Origin: Eustoma russellianum
Taxonomy: Eukaryota; Streptophyta; Magnoliopsida; Gentianales; Gentianaceae
Assembly: GCA_036186865.1 (NCBI GenBank)
Contig: AP025045.1
Coordinates: 15,553,840 to 15,617,839, forward strand
DNA: 64,000 nt
Direction of reading: 5' to 3'
Below, one piece after another: positions 1 through 11,565 of the stretch. Numbering within the stretch: the first letter of the stretch is position 1; each line of letters opens with the position of its first letter. The translations under genes and the position numbers were made by a program. A model generated the notes under the pieces. The model made no database searches and had not been told where the DNA came from. It saw only the letters and a list, made by a program, of their open reading frames with translations.

Positions 1-2184
1 TTGATCCTAAAACTACCCTCAACCGCCAGGTATCTCTACTAGGGTTAAGACAAGAAGACTCCATCAATAACCTTAGTTACTTTTTCTTAAACCAACCCCA
101 AAAAGTAACTCATGAAGTAATTGGGGTTAAGCATTAAGATATCCTCATGATGGTGTCCATGCAAAGGAGAAACCTCTCTTCTTGTTCTTCTTTAACCTGA
201 CGGTCAACCCCTCTTGGATTACAAGAAGACATTTTCAAGAATACCCCAGAAGCATCCTCTCAACCCTACCTCACAATACACTCGAAGGTTTCCCCAAGAC
301 AACCACTAGAGACCCTTGCACACTTAGACTAATTTTCACCATCTTCATTCGGCTAGCATTGGATTAGGGAGATCCAAGGCCATTTTCAAGATCCAAGTTT
401 CATCTAGGTAAGTTTTATCCTGGATTCTAAAGTAGATTTCATTTTCTTCAAAATGTAATGCTTACATTTTGGTTGTTTTCTTGCCAAAAACCGTGACCTT
501 CAATGGTCGTTAGGTGGAGATTTTTCAAGCTACTAAGAAGAGCTAACATCTTGATGGGTTGAATTCATTTCAATCTCCATTTAAGCTCCATTTTGGTAAG
601 GTAGTCATAGCCTCAATCTAGTTGTTTCTTCATTCAAAATAGTAGCTAATGTTCATCTCTCTCCCCTCCCCTAAACCGTGTGCTATGTGTTGAAGTTGGA
701 GGAAAACTTCAATCCTTTTGAACCAAGGCTCAAGCTAAGGAATGTTTCAAGCTCAAAGAGGCAAGTACACTCTAAGAAACCTTGACTTATTTGTGAAGTG
801 TATGCTTGAATGACTAGCCTCTCTAAGATGTGAATCTTAGTTGAATGTTCTAAGTACTATGCATGAGAACTTAGTGTTTTTAGGAACAAGGGTTGTCATG
901 ATTGTATGATTTACTACATAGATGTGTTTGTGCTCAAACTTAAATATGAAATGAGACCTACTACGCACAATTTACGGGCTGTGTGGTGAATATTTGATTA
1001 AGGAAATAGTCTTGTTAAAAATAGACTTTATGAGGGGTGAAATGGATGAAAATAGGGTGTGCTATGTGTAAAATGGCAGGACTGTTTTGGCGTGACATAT
1101 GTGTAGCCTAAAGATTATTATTAAACTAGAAATGATTATGTCAGAATAGGTGTTTAGTGGTTAGTAAGCCACTTTAGAGAAATAACGTTATTCGGAAAGT
1201 AATGGACAAGAAAAAGTGATGAAAGGTAAATCTACTGGAACTAGACAGTTTTAGGTGGCGTATTGTATGGCCTGAAAATGAACCTTAAGAACGTGCAATT
1301 TAGCTAAATTTTGGCAGGATGGTAGCCTTATATGTTTAGTAAAATTTAGAGGTGGATTTTCGGTAAAATCACTTGTGGTTTGCCCTTAATAAATTTTTTA
1401 GTAGGAGTAGGTCACTATAGTTCCAGTAAATACCTTGACATAGAAAGAAAATTCATTGACCCCCTTAAGTATATTAGATCGCCTTGAAAGTTTTACAGTA
1501 CTTACCAAAGACATAGAGGAATATGTTCATAGGAAGAATTTGCTTGAAATTCCTTTTTTTATGGGGTAACAATTAAGGAAAAGTCACGGTACAAAATCTG
1601 GAAAACAGGGCCGTAGGGTATAGTGTTTGTTGAGGCCTGAATCTTATTTAATTGGACTTGTAGGTGATGTTGGGCCTTTAAATATTACTTCTCAGTGTAC
1701 TGGCTATGTTTGCAGGTTTTAATGTTAATTGGATGAGGCCTTATTGCCCATTAAACTGAGGTAAGAACGGGTACAGCACTGCTGGACTCAGCAGTACCCT
1801 TTTCAGTAATTTAATGATTTGATGTTTTTAACTACCTCGAAACGTTACGAAATATTTATGGCATGTAGATAAGACACCATTATGCATATATGTGGCATAA
1901 TTTTATGAAAGTAGGCCCTGAATTGATAATCATGAGGCCGCATGAACAGAGCGTTACTGCTGGAATATTTTCCAGCTTAAGGGACAAGTTCGTATATGTG
2001 TTATGTGATGTATTTGGTCATGAATTGCATATTACACATCATGCAATGCATTGTCCCCATTTACATGATTTATGAGATTGATTTTATGCCAAAGAAAATT
2101 AAGAAAAGCTCTTTTTGAAAGAAAGATTTCTGTTTTTAAAAGAAAGACTCCTATTGGTACCATTGATTCCTAGCTAGCACAACC

Positions 2185-2400
2185 CGTTCCAGATCCGGGG
2201 TTAATTGATCTGATGATGATTATGACCGTTCAGGCCTGGAGAGAATACACCTGATAATGATTTATGATCGTTCAGTTCCGGAGAGAATAGACCTGATGAT
2301 GAAGACTTATTGTTTGACCGTTTTCGGATCCGGAAACAATAGATTCGAAGGGATTGATATGGCCGCCTCAGTTCCAGAGATAATATATTTGAACACTCTC
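2185..2400 (+). repeat. Tandem CCGGA module of the LTR
   Basis: Imperfect units of about 40-50 bp, each with a GACCGTTCAG-like start, a CCGGAGAGAATA-like centre and a CCTGATGATGA-like end, are repeated four to five times. The same module sits at the same place in every Tekay LTR of the window. Confidence 0.7.
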
Positions 2401-2614
2401 TATTTCTTGTTTTATGACCATGATATTTTGAAAGAAAGAATGATTGAACTTATCCTCATCTTATCATATTGCATCACATTTGCATATGCATACATATTGC
2501 ATTTAATGTCTAGTCGAATGCTAGATGTACTGTTACTTAGGTTATGATCTTATTATCTTCTGTTACGTAAGTTATGACATTATTTCATTTGGCGGCAAAC
2601 GGATTGAAAGTCAG

Positions 2615-2735
2615 GTATGTTGAGAATCCAAATTCTTGGGATTTGGTTCTTGTGTATACTTTCCATTTAATTCTTGGTTGTTTATGTTATACTTGCTGGT
2701 GACTTTGTCACTCACCCCCTTATTTTTCCTCCCAG
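2615..2735 (+). other. Intron-like block in LTR (121 bp)
   Basis: The block starts TCAG|GTATGT and ends TTTTTCCTCCCAG|AG, and contains the inverted repeat GTGACTTTGTCAC. The same block of 119-121 bp is present in the five other Tekay LTRs here. Splicing is inferred from the site matches and constant length; a promoter or packaging role is the alternative. Confidence 0.5.
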
Positions 2736-3295
2736 AGCTTGCAGGAAACGGGGTAGAGTGGATTGACAATGAGCCTAGAATTTCATACCCATAGATGAGA
2801 GTGAGGATGGCAGCTTAAGGATTTTCATTATGATGGTTTATGTTTGATGGACTTATGTGGGAACAAACATTTTGGATTTCTCTTTTTATTTTGCGGACAT
2901 GGTTGTAGACATTATGTAGCGCCCTGCACCCCAGCCCAACCGGATACGGCGTGCCCGTCGTGCTTCACTACGGAGAGTACCAGGCGTCAGTCCATAACAT
3001 GACAAAGTCCAGAATAAAATATGTGGACCTTCATGCTTACACGTCAACAAGTAAGCAAAACCGAGGCAGAATAAAAACTTTTAAAATAAGAATGTCCACG
3101 CAACCATCATTAGTTTTACAACCCGATCATAAAGTACGGAAATTCCAAAAGTAATTGTTTCCATCACAAATTCATAAAAAGATCATCGATCATATCCATC
3201 TCGTCAAGTCTCTTAAGTCGTCCACCTCTCGCGCTTCTACGGGTAAGGAATCCTAGGCTCATCTTCGATCCTTTCAACTTTATTCCCTGCAGGTT

Positions 3296-3414
3296 CTGGG
3301 AGGAAAAATAAGGGTGAGTGACAATGTCACCAGCAAGTAAACTATAAATAATCGTGAATTAAATGGAAAGTACATACGAGAACCGAACCCCAAAAATTCG
3401 GTTTAGAAACATAC
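3296..3414 (-). other. Intron-like block in LTR (119 bp)
   Basis: On the minus strand it runs from GTCAG|GTATGT to TTTTTCCTCCCAG|AA, with GGTGACATTGTCACTCACC inside. It is the minus-strand counterpart of the block at 2615-2735. Confidence 0.5.
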
Positions 3415-3439
3415 CTGACCTTCCATCCAACACCCGTAA

Positions 3440-3600
3440 GTAATCAGCTCATAACTTATCAAAGATTAATACTTATCAAAATTCATAACTTACAAAGGTT
3501 CATAACTGATAACAGTTTATAACTTATTAAAAGATCATCGCTCAATAAAGATCATAACTTAGGAACTAACAAGTCATAATAGCTTAGTCTAAGTATCACG
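3440..3600 (-). repeat. AAGTTATGA tandem repeats in LTR
   Basis: Short units related to AAGTTATGATCTTT (seen as AACTTAT on the plus strand) recur about every 20 bp. The equivalent array lies at 27735-27860 and 46590-46710 in the large Tekay LTRs. Confidence 0.6.
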
Positions 3601-3739
3601 TACCCATATTCGATGACTCATTAAATGCAACATGCATGAGTATGTACGTGTGATGCTTCATGATGAAAATGAAAACAAGTTCTTTCGTTCTTTCATTCAA
3701 AACATCATCGTCAAGAAAACAAGAGAGTGTTCAGATCTA

Positions 3740-3945
3740 TTCTCCCGGATCTGAGGCAGTAACTTATTTCTCTTCGAATCTATTATTCTCGGATTCGGAG
3801 CGGTCACGTCATCAATCATAATTTTCAGGTCTATTTTTTCCGGGCCTGTGCGGTCCATATCATCATAATCAGGTCTATTCTCTCCGAGCCTGAACGGTCC
3901 ATACCATCAGATCAGTTAACCCCGGATCTAGAGCGGGTCCTACTG
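3740..3945 (-). repeat. Tandem CCGGA module of the LTR
   Basis: Four to five imperfect units with CCGGA or CCCGGA cores and TATTCTC spacers (plus-strand view), the opposite-strand counterpart of 2185-2400. Confidence 0.65.
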
Positions 3946-6900
3946 GCCAGAAAACACACGGTACCGGTGGGAAGCCTTCTTTTAAAAACAGAATCTTTTC
4001 TTTAAAAACACTTTTTCATCATTTTTTTTCTCATAAAATGAGTTCCACAAATCATGTAAATGACGATGATGCAATGTATGACATGTACTATGAAATCCAT
4101 GACATGATGCGTTACATACATGCAAGTACAACCTCATTCTTTAAGCTGGTACAATTTCTAGAATTATTGTAGCAATTGCGCGGCCCTAAAACCTCACAGT
4201 TTTGGCCGGTTATCATGATTTTTCATCACACATATGCATAAGGGTGTCTTATCTATTCTCCAAATAAATTTTGTAACGTTGCGAGACGTGTAAGACCCTC
4301 AATTTATTTAGTTACAAAACAGGGTACTGCTGAACTTCAGCAGTACAATGTCCTTTCTTTTACTTTTCCTTTAAGCCCATTAAGCTTTATTTAATTTGGG
4401 CCAACCCTGGAAATTGCTGTAGACATACCAATAATTAACGGACACAGGCCCAAACTAAACAAATAAGTCTATGCCCACCAAAACAAAGCCCCACAACAAG
4501 TTCTTCAATTCTTTCAAAAATTCCAGATTTGTAACACCAACTTAGCTTTGGTGATTACCCCTTAAAATAATAATTCTAAGCTAAGTGGTTCACATGAAAA
4601 CACTCACATACGTCTTAAGTAATTATCATAAAAGTTTCGCAGCATTATGATAACTTTAAAGGGGTCATTTATCTTTTTCTCAAAACGGGTACATGCTGAT
4701 TTCTGGAATGACCAATTTTACTACGAATTTTGTTATGACCAAACCGTAAGACCTTTTTCAAAAATTCCAACTCACAAACTTAGCAAACACATAGGGATAG
4801 TATCCTACAAAAAATCAGCCCAATTGCATATTTCTAAGGTCCATTTCCGATTCAATCATTATGTCACATAAAATCTGTTCAGTCCAGTAATTTCCAGCTT
4901 GACCAGTTTCACTAAAAATTCCTTTAAAAATAAATCGTAACTCCTTTTAACGAAATTCCAATTCTCATATTTACTACACACATAGGGCTAGTTTATGCCA
5001 AAAAGTAGCTTAATTGAATACTTCTAAAGTTTCTTTTCAGGTCCTACAAAACGTCACGATAATCTGCCCTGTTCCAATAAATTCCAATTTTCTGTCACAT
5101 TCCCTTACTAAAATGTCCCAACTTGAGTTGTTTGGCTTAAACACCTTATTAAACATCAAGTACACCTTTAGCATGTGGTTTTGCAGACTCTAACACATTA
5201 TAGAAGTCATCTACACATCACTTCAAAATGGTTTGAATGGTACACATATCATTCCTTTGGCTTTGCACAACATGTTCATACTAGAATCCATTCTTGGTAT
5301 AATTGGTATATACGTACCCTACCCCCAAAACAGCCTGTTTATACGCATGCAAGGGAAAACATCATATCTCCATGATGAACATATTAAGCTTAGCACATAA
5401 AGCACACATCTTGTTCACATCTTTACTCCACAAATTACAAAATTATCACAAGAACCACTTTTATCCCTCTTTTCTCCCAACCGTCCCCCATACATGTCAA
5501 AGAAGAGATCTTTGTCACATTCATCTTAGGTTAACATCATACTCATGCTTAAAAAGAGCAAAGAATCCACGTTTAAACAAAATCTCAAACATGCAAGCCA
5601 CTTTACTCATGAATCCGAAAACTACATGCTTCAAGCCTAGTGTTTTATATCTAAGATTGAAACTTAGAAACATATAGACATTCTAGCATATACTTTCACA
5701 TACAAGCCATGAGTATTTATAGTGTACTTGCCTTTTTTACACTTACACCTTTCCTTAGCTAGAAATGTGTATGAAATGGATGAAGTCTTCCTCTTTTTCA
5801 CATATGAACCCCACGGTTTTGAAGAGGAAAAAGAGAACAATGGTTAGTCAATGTTATTAAGTGAAAGATGTATCTAAGTAGAGGTTAAATGGACTCACCA
5901 AAATGGAGCTTGAGTGGTGTTCAAACCTCTTAGAGCTAGCACCTCTTAAAAGCTTGAAAATTTTGAACCTAGTGACCATGGAGGTCACGGTTTTATGAGC
6001 AAGAAAAAGGGCAACATGAGCTTCAATCTATGTAAAATATAGAAATCCCCTTAAGAGTTGAGGATTTACTTACCTAGACCAACTTGATCTTGGATGAATC
6101 CTAAGTCTTCTTTGCTCAACCTTGGCCGTGTGTTTTTGGGAAGAATAAAAGAGAATACTTTCTTGCTCTTTGTGGTTCTTTGAGGGTTGGAAGTAAAGAA
6201 TGTTCTAGGGGTATCTTGGAGGGAATTTTTCCTTATTAGGCTAAGGTGTTAGCCGTTGGGGGGTAAGAGGGGATAAGGAATTTCCATGGTATGGTTAGGG
6301 TAATTAACCTTGGTTATTATAGTTAATAGGTTACTTTATGACTAACTTGAGTTACTTTATTCCAATCATAGTTACTTTAATGCAACTAGGGTTACTTTAA
6401 GGTTCAACTTGAGTTACATTAACCTTGTGGTTAATGTAGAGTAATCATGGTAAAATATTGAAAGGCTCCTTGGTTGCCCACTTGAGGGGTATCCGGCGGT
6501 TGGGTCTTAATGACTCTAACCATGCTTAGTTCATTTTTAATAAAAAGTCATGTGGTGTTTGCCTTCTTTTAAATTAATTATTTTCTCCCTTTTTCTTTTA
6601 AAATAAAAATTAGGGGAATCTTGAGTTCTTTTGGGCTAAGGGCCAAAACTTTGGTGAATGTTGGAAACAATTTTGCCCATTACCTAAAATTGTTTAATTG
6701 CTAATTGGGCTCACTTAAAAGATGGCCCTTAAGATTTCTCTTCTTGAAATCTTAAGAAATCCTCTAAGGCCTTCTTTATCCTTGTGGCCGAAATCTCCCA
6801 AGCTCTTGGGAGTGAATTGGGCCACCTCACATAGTCCAATATTCATGCTTTAATTTTTATATAATACTTTCCTTAACACAATCTAATTGAAGAAGTAATC

Positions 6901-6994
6901 ATAAAACTAAATAAATGGTACTTCAAGATACAACTTTTCATAAATTCACTTAGACAAGTCTCAAGTACAAGGTGGTTCCTTGTTGGGTACAACA

Positions 6995-7032
6995 TCCTCC
7001 CCCCATTATTACAAGTTTCGTCCTCGAAACAT
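6995..7032 (-). promoter_or_regulatory. Polypurine tract and upstream hairpin of Tekay element 1
   Basis: On the minus strand AATGGGGGGAGGA directly precedes the LTR start TGTTGTACCC; this is the plus-strand primer site for reverse transcription. Just upstream, 7013-7032 holds an inverted repeat with arms TTTCG/CGAAA around an AGGA-type loop. This hairpin is conserved at the same place in all four gypsy-type elements of the window. Confidence 0.8.
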
Positions 7033-8652
7033 AAAAGCGTTAGTCAAAAAGGTGAGGGTACAAGTTATTCATGTTTTTTTCACCTCCCAAGTAGCTTCAT
7101 CAATGGAATGGTTCTTCCATTGCACCTTAACCATGGGTATGGATCGTCACCTTAATGCCTTTTCCTTACGGTCAATAATCTTTTCAGGTTCTTTCAAGTA
7201 GGTCGCGTCGGCTTCAATCCTCAAAGGTTGTTCCTCTATAATATGGCTAGGCTCGTGCACATACCGACGAAGTTGTGATACGTGGAATACATCATGTAAT
7301 TGAGATAGTGATGGCGGTAGTGCTAGCCGGTAAGCAACTTCCCCAATTCTTTCAAGAACCTCATAGGGTCCAATAAACCTTGGGCTTAACTTCCCTTTGA
7401 TACCGAATCTCCTAACTCCTTTGGACAGCGATACCTTCAAGAATACCTTTTCCCCAGTTTGAAATTCCAACGGTTGCCGTTTCTCATCTGCCCAAATCTT
7501 GCTTCTATCTTGGGCCGCTTGTAACCTTTGCTTTATGATCATTATCTTCTCTCGAGTCTGTTCTACTAGATCAGGTCCGGTAAGAATCTTATCTCCGATT
7601 TCATCCCAGTAGAGTGGAGAACGGCACTTTCTTCCATAAAGCGCTTCATACGGAGCCATCCCTATACATCGATGATAACTATTGTTATAAGAGAATTCCA
7701 CTAGTTTGAGACTCCGATCCCAATTTCCCCCAAAGTTGAGTATACAAGCTCGCAACATGTCTTCCAACGTCTGGATGGTTCTTTCCGATTGACCATCCGT
7801 TTGGGGATGAAATGCAGAGCTCATTCGTATTTCAGTGCCCATCGCTTTTTGGAAGGCTGTCCAAAATCGTGATGTAAAGCGAGGCTCGCGGTCACAAACA
7901 ATGCTTAGGGACACTCCATAAAGGCTCACAATTTGATCAACATACATTGTAGCCAACTTCTCCATAGGAGCCTTGATCGTCATAGCCATGAAATGAGCGG
8001 ATTTGGTTAGACGATCCACAACCACCCAAATGGTATCATGTCCGTTCTTCGTTCTTGGTTGGTCTGTGACAAAATCCATAGTAATGTGGTCCCACTTCCA
8101 TTCGGGAATTTCAAGAGGTTGTAGTAACTCAGCGGGTCTCTGATGTTCCACTTTCACCTTTTGGCAAACAAGGCATTTCTCTACAAACTCCGCAATTTGT
8201 CTTTTCATGCCATGCCACCAGAATCCTTGTTTCAAGACTTGGTACATCTTATTGGCTCCAGGGTGGATAGACAATCGAGAGTTGGGGGCTTCACAAAGAA
8301 CTTCATTCTTTATATCTTCTTCATTGGGTACGCACAGTCTTTCTCGAAACCACAAGCTATCATCGTTTCTGACCTTAAGCTCCTCAGATGGTTTCGATCT
8401 CAACCTGTCCTTTATTTTATTTGAAGTTTCAACCTTTTCTTGGCCCTCTTTAATCTTGTCTATCAGTGAAGGGATCGATACCAACTTTGCGAGCATGCCC
8501 TCAATGGAATCAACCTCCTCCAGATCAAATTCTTCCATGTCATGCTGCAGAGGTGATTGTCGCGGATGGCTTGTCTTTCTACTCAGCACGTCGGCTACCT
8601 TATTGGCTTTTTCTGGATGATACTGAATAGAAAGGTTGTAGTCCTTCATCAA
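7033..8652 (-). pseudogene. pol: Integrase and chromodomain part of Tekay pol
   Basis: A 501-residue open stretch (8652-7147) covers the end of RNase H and the whole integrase, which joins the cDNA to chromosomal DNA. Visible are the RNase H end (HPEKANKVADVLSRK), the HHCC zinc finger (IHPGANKMY, CLVCQKVK), and the DDE core: MDFVTD, IVCDREPRF and HPQTDGQSERT. The integrase C-terminal domain follows (FLKVSLSKGVRRFG, GKLSPRFIGPYEV). After a stop at 7147 the frame continues as a chromodomain (MVKVQWKNHSIDEATWE), which in chromoviruses binds modified histones and directs insertion into heterochromatin. Stops within the chromodomain make the copy inactive. Confidence 0.9.
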
Positions 8653-8658
8653 CTCTAG

Positions 8659-9564
8659 CTATCTGCGTTGACGCATGTTCAATTCTTTTTGTGTGAAGAG
8701 GTACTTGAGGCTCTTGTGATCTGTGAAAATCTCGCACCTCTCACCGTACAAATAGTGTCTCCATATGTTTAGGGCAAAGACTACGGCTGCTAATTCAAGA
8801 TCATGTACCGGGTAATTTTGTTCAAATGGTTTTAACTGTCGGGATGCATATGCAATCACTCGATCTTTCTGCATCAGTACACATCCAAGTCCATTCTTAG
8901 AGGCATCACTATACACCACAAAATTTTCACCAGGAATGGGTTGTGCTAAAACTGGGGCAGAGGTTAGTTTCCCTTTTAACTCAGTAAAACTCTTTCCACA
9001 ATCTGAGGTCCAGTCAAACTTTGTCTTTTTCTGTGTCAAGCGGGTAAGAGGCAAAACAATTCGAGAGAATCCTTCAACAAACTTACGATATTAGCCGGCG
9101 AGACCGATAAGACTTCACACTTCTGTAACGTTGGTCGGCCTTGGCCACTCTGTGATTGCCTCGATTTTCTTGGGATCTACGTATATACCATCCTCAGATA
9201 TCACATGTCCCATAAATGCTACACTGCGTAGCCATAATTCGCATTTACTAAATTTAGCGTACAGCTGTTTTCTCCATAGAATGTCAAGGACGATCCTTAA
9301 ATGGTTTACGTGGGTCTCTTCATCAGGTGAGTAGATCAAAATATCATCGATGAAGACTACAACGAACTTGTCTAGTTGTTCCTGAGACACTCGATTCATT
9401 AGATCTATGAACGCTGCGGGGGCGTTGGTCAGTCCGAATGGCATTACAAGAAATTCGTAATGTCCATAACGGGTTCTGAATGCAGTTTTCTGGACGTCCT
9501 CAGCCTTGATCGTGAATTGGAAATATCCCAAGCGAAGATTAATCTTACTGAAAATACGTGCCCC
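8659..9564 (-). pseudogene. pol: Reverse transcriptase and RNase H part of Tekay pol
   Basis: Continues the pol frame of the integrase part; the open pieces 9573-9115, 9054-8659 and 8652-7147 are all in one frame. The reverse transcriptase shows RTRYGHYEFLVMPFGL, the active site VVFIDDILIYS, and the thumb region KFSKCELW and GHVISEDGI. RNase H shows VVYSDASKNGLG, HDLELAAVVFAL and IFTDHKSLKYL, with the expected D, E and D residues. Two stops interrupt the connection near 9112 and 9088, and a TAG replaces Trp after RQRR at about 8656. The upstream exon ends at 9635, so the first residues (GAR) directly follow the proposed intron at 9565-9634. Confidence 0.88.
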
Positions 9565-9634
9565 CTGCATCACGATATTTTTAGGTAGGGTTTACAATAT
9601 ACTTATCATTAAAATAGAGTTTTGAATCGCTTAC
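9565..9634 (-). other. Proposed 70 bp intron in Tekay reverse transcriptase
   Basis: On the minus strand the exon ends CAGCTTCGG, followed by GTAAGCGATT, and the segment ends ATCGTGATGCAG before GGGGCACG. It is AT-rich and contains stop codons. Removing it joins the conserved residues DQLR to GARIFSK without gap. The young Tekay element has a 67 bp GT...AG segment at exactly the same codon (35459-35525). Confidence 0.75.
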
Positions 9635-10335
9635 CCGAAGCTGATCGAATAGATCGTCGATCCTAGGCAATAGGTACTTGTTCTTTATAGTGATCTTGTT
9701 GAGTTCTCAATAGTCTATACATAACCGCATACTTCCGTCCTTTTCTAGACAAACAATACGGGGGCACCCCAAGGTGAAACACTTGGGCGAATAAGTTTCT
9801 TTTCTAGCGATTCGCGTAACTGTTCCTTCAACTCTTTTAGTTTCGAAGGTGCCATTCGATAGGGAGCCTTTGATATTGGCTCAGCTCCAGGAACTAGATT
9901 AATTTCAAAAGATATCTCGTGGTCTGGAGGAAGACCCGGTAATTCTTCCAGAAAAACATATGGATATTCTCGAACCACTGGGACTTGGGTGAGGTCGGAG
10001 GGTGCTTGATCGGCGTTTATTGCGTAATGAGAAACCCTTCATGTCCTTTCTTCAACGCCTTACTGGCGAATCATATTTACATAAACGTTCTTGGGGCACT
10101 TCCTTAACTTTGATCCTCCTTGAAAGGTTACTTCCTTACGTGTGGGGCCCTTAAAAGTAGCTTGCTTTTTATTTCAATCGATGTTGGCAAAATTCTTGGA
10201 GAGCCAATCTATCCCAAGAATCACATCGAAGTCTGTCATGGGTATGGGAATTAGGTCAGCATCAAACCGGTGATCATCGAACTCCAGTTCGCAGTTTCTG
10301 AAAACGTGGTGAGACACAAGCACCTGATCCCCAGC
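9635..10335 (-). pseudogene. pol: Protease end and start of reverse transcriptase, Tekay pol, truncated
   Basis: Minus-strand remains of the aspartic protease C-terminal half (AGDQVLVSHHVFRNC, DFDVILGIDWLS) run into the reverse transcriptase N-terminus: PGLPPDHEISFEINLVPGA, YRMAPSKLKELKEQL, SPWGAPVLFV. The protease active site (DSG in the relative at 34661) is missing, because the frame is cut at 10335 inside the AGDQV motif and LINE sequence follows. A small deletion near 9745 shifts the frame after VLFV; the conserved RELNK and DDLFDQLR region remains readable in the shifted frame up to the intron at 9634. Several stops lie between 9980 and 10270. Confidence 0.82.
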
Positions 10336-11529
10336 TGAAAAACAATAGTCCAAATAACACTACTTGTATCTCTGCATGAATAGGGGAACTTGGTGGCAAT
10401 CTAAATGATATTGCACCTACACAAACTCCAGCATGGTCTCTCAAAATAGCACCACCTGCACCATAGTGCCTTCCAACTGTGGCATCTGTATTTAATTTAA
10501 ACCGACCGGATGGTGGTAACCTCCATCGCACAAAAATTGGACGCAGGTTCCGAAGTGGAGGAAGCCAAGCGAAGGGATGGCGCAGACCAATCAGCAATTT
10601 GGATCCGGCGATTGACTTACACCACGTTGAAATATCATACTGTATGGTGAACTTTAAAGATGTAAGTGAGAAAATGTGTGGCTCACCATATACCAGAGAT
10701 GCATAGGCGCGCCACACCGAATAAACGATGATTGCTGGGACGATGACTCGCAAAACACCAAGGAAAGATGAAAAATTCGAACGATACCACCAAGAGAGTA
10801 AATATTGTCGGAGCCTCAAGGATGTTGGGATAGGACAGTGTAACTCGCTGGCGAAATAACTCCATATCGATCGAATGCCAGACAGTATGAGAATATGTGA
10901 TCCACCGTAGCAGACTCTTGCTTGCAAAATGGGCATTGGGTTGGGCGAGAGACAAAAAACTTACAAGTATATTCTTCAAATGGTAACGCCAAATGAAAAA
11001 TTCGCCATATAAATATCTGAGTGGTGGGCGAATGATGTTTAAACCAAATAAATTTTGTCGAGAGGAGTGATGGACCAGAGGTTCGACATATGTCATATGC
11101 AATGCGCAAAGAGAATTCCCCCGTTGGCGTTGGAGTCCATGTAAGATATGCCACCTGTCCTTCGGTTTGTGCCAAACAGATAGGGTGAATCCTGCAAATA
11201 AGTTTCCACACCGGGGAGTCTGGAAGTCGAGGCTGGTAATCGCCACGATGACCATATTTAGCATACATATAGTTACTCCAAAGTGTTTTTTGTTGTTGAT
11301 ACGACCACCAAATTCGACACTGATACGCTTTTTGTAACACGCATAGATTTCGAATTCCCAATCCGCCCTCCTCCCGGGGCATTGTAATAGTTGTCCAGGA
11401 TACCCAATGATGTCTACTGCCCCAATAAAATGTCGCCATTTTGCGATGTATGATGTGAATTACCGATTTGGGTAGACCTCCTGCTGCGAGAATATGTAAA
11501 GGCAGAGAAGATACAACTGAGCGCAACAA
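10336..11529 (-). pseudogene. LINE 1 ORF2 C-terminus: zinc-binding region and truncated RNase H
   Basis: The 11529-10816 piece holds the post-RT region typical of plant LINE ORF2 (LHILAAGGLPKSVI, WVSWTTITMPREEGGLGIRN, SPVWKLICRIHP) and the zinc-binding motif CPFCKQESATVDHIFSYC (C-x2-C-x7-H-x4-C). A frameshift inside this motif moves the reading to 10936-10274, which contains RNase H motifs (PPSGRFKLNTDATVG, GGAILRDHAG, HAEIQ). RNase H ends after about 60 residues at the junction with Tekay DNA, so its last catalytic residues and the 3' untranslated region are missing. Confidence 0.85.
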
Positions 11530-11565
11530 TACCAGTCGGCCAGCAGCAGATAATAATTTAGAGTG

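Larger units (their letters stand above)
1..2914 (+). mobile_element. Tekay/Del-type LTR, incomplete at both window edge and 3' end
   Basis: This stretch has no credible gene. It reads as a long Ty3/gypsy LTR in plus orientation because it carries, in the same order, the blocks found in the complete LTRs at 24224-28383 and 29509-32971: TAAC-rich repeats near the start, a CTAG|GTAAGT site at 407/408, tandem CCGGA modules at about 2185-2400, and the GTATGT...CTCCCAG block at 2615-2735. The left end lies outside the window. The right end stops at 2914, where the opposite-strand LTR begins (TGTAGCGCCC on the plus strand), so the last few hundred bases of this LTR are missing. Its sequence differs clearly from the other LTRs, so it is a separate subfamily or an older copy. 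Confidence 0.75.
2915..6994 (-). repeat. 3' LTR of Tekay element 1 (4.08 kb)
   Basis: On the minus strand it begins TGTTGTACCC at 6994 and ends GGGCGCTACA at 2915, matching the TGTTG...CTACA ends of the other Tekay LTRs. It starts right after a polypurine tract. Inside, reading on the minus strand, are TAAC-rich tandem repeats (about 6300-6450), a CTAG|GTAAGT donor-like site (6073), CCGGA modules (about 3740-3945), AAGTTATGA repeats (about 3440-3600) and the 119 bp intron-like block (3296-3414). No gene is visible in it. Confidence 0.9.
2915..10335 (-). mobile_element. Tekay/Del Ty3-gypsy element 1, 5' half missing
   Basis: A minus-strand chromodomain Ty3/gypsy retrotransposon. In element order it keeps part of the protease, reverse transcriptase, RNase H, integrase, chromodomain, polypurine tract and a complete 3' LTR (2915-6994). 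Gag, the primer site and the 5' LTR are absent: the protease reading frame ends abruptly at 10335 against LINE sequence. It inserted into the plus-strand LTR at 1-2914; the left flank is CATTA (2910-2914), but the partner target duplication is lost with the 5' end. A few stops and one frameshift make it non-functional, yet the reading frame is largely kept, so it is moderately old. Confidence 0.88.
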
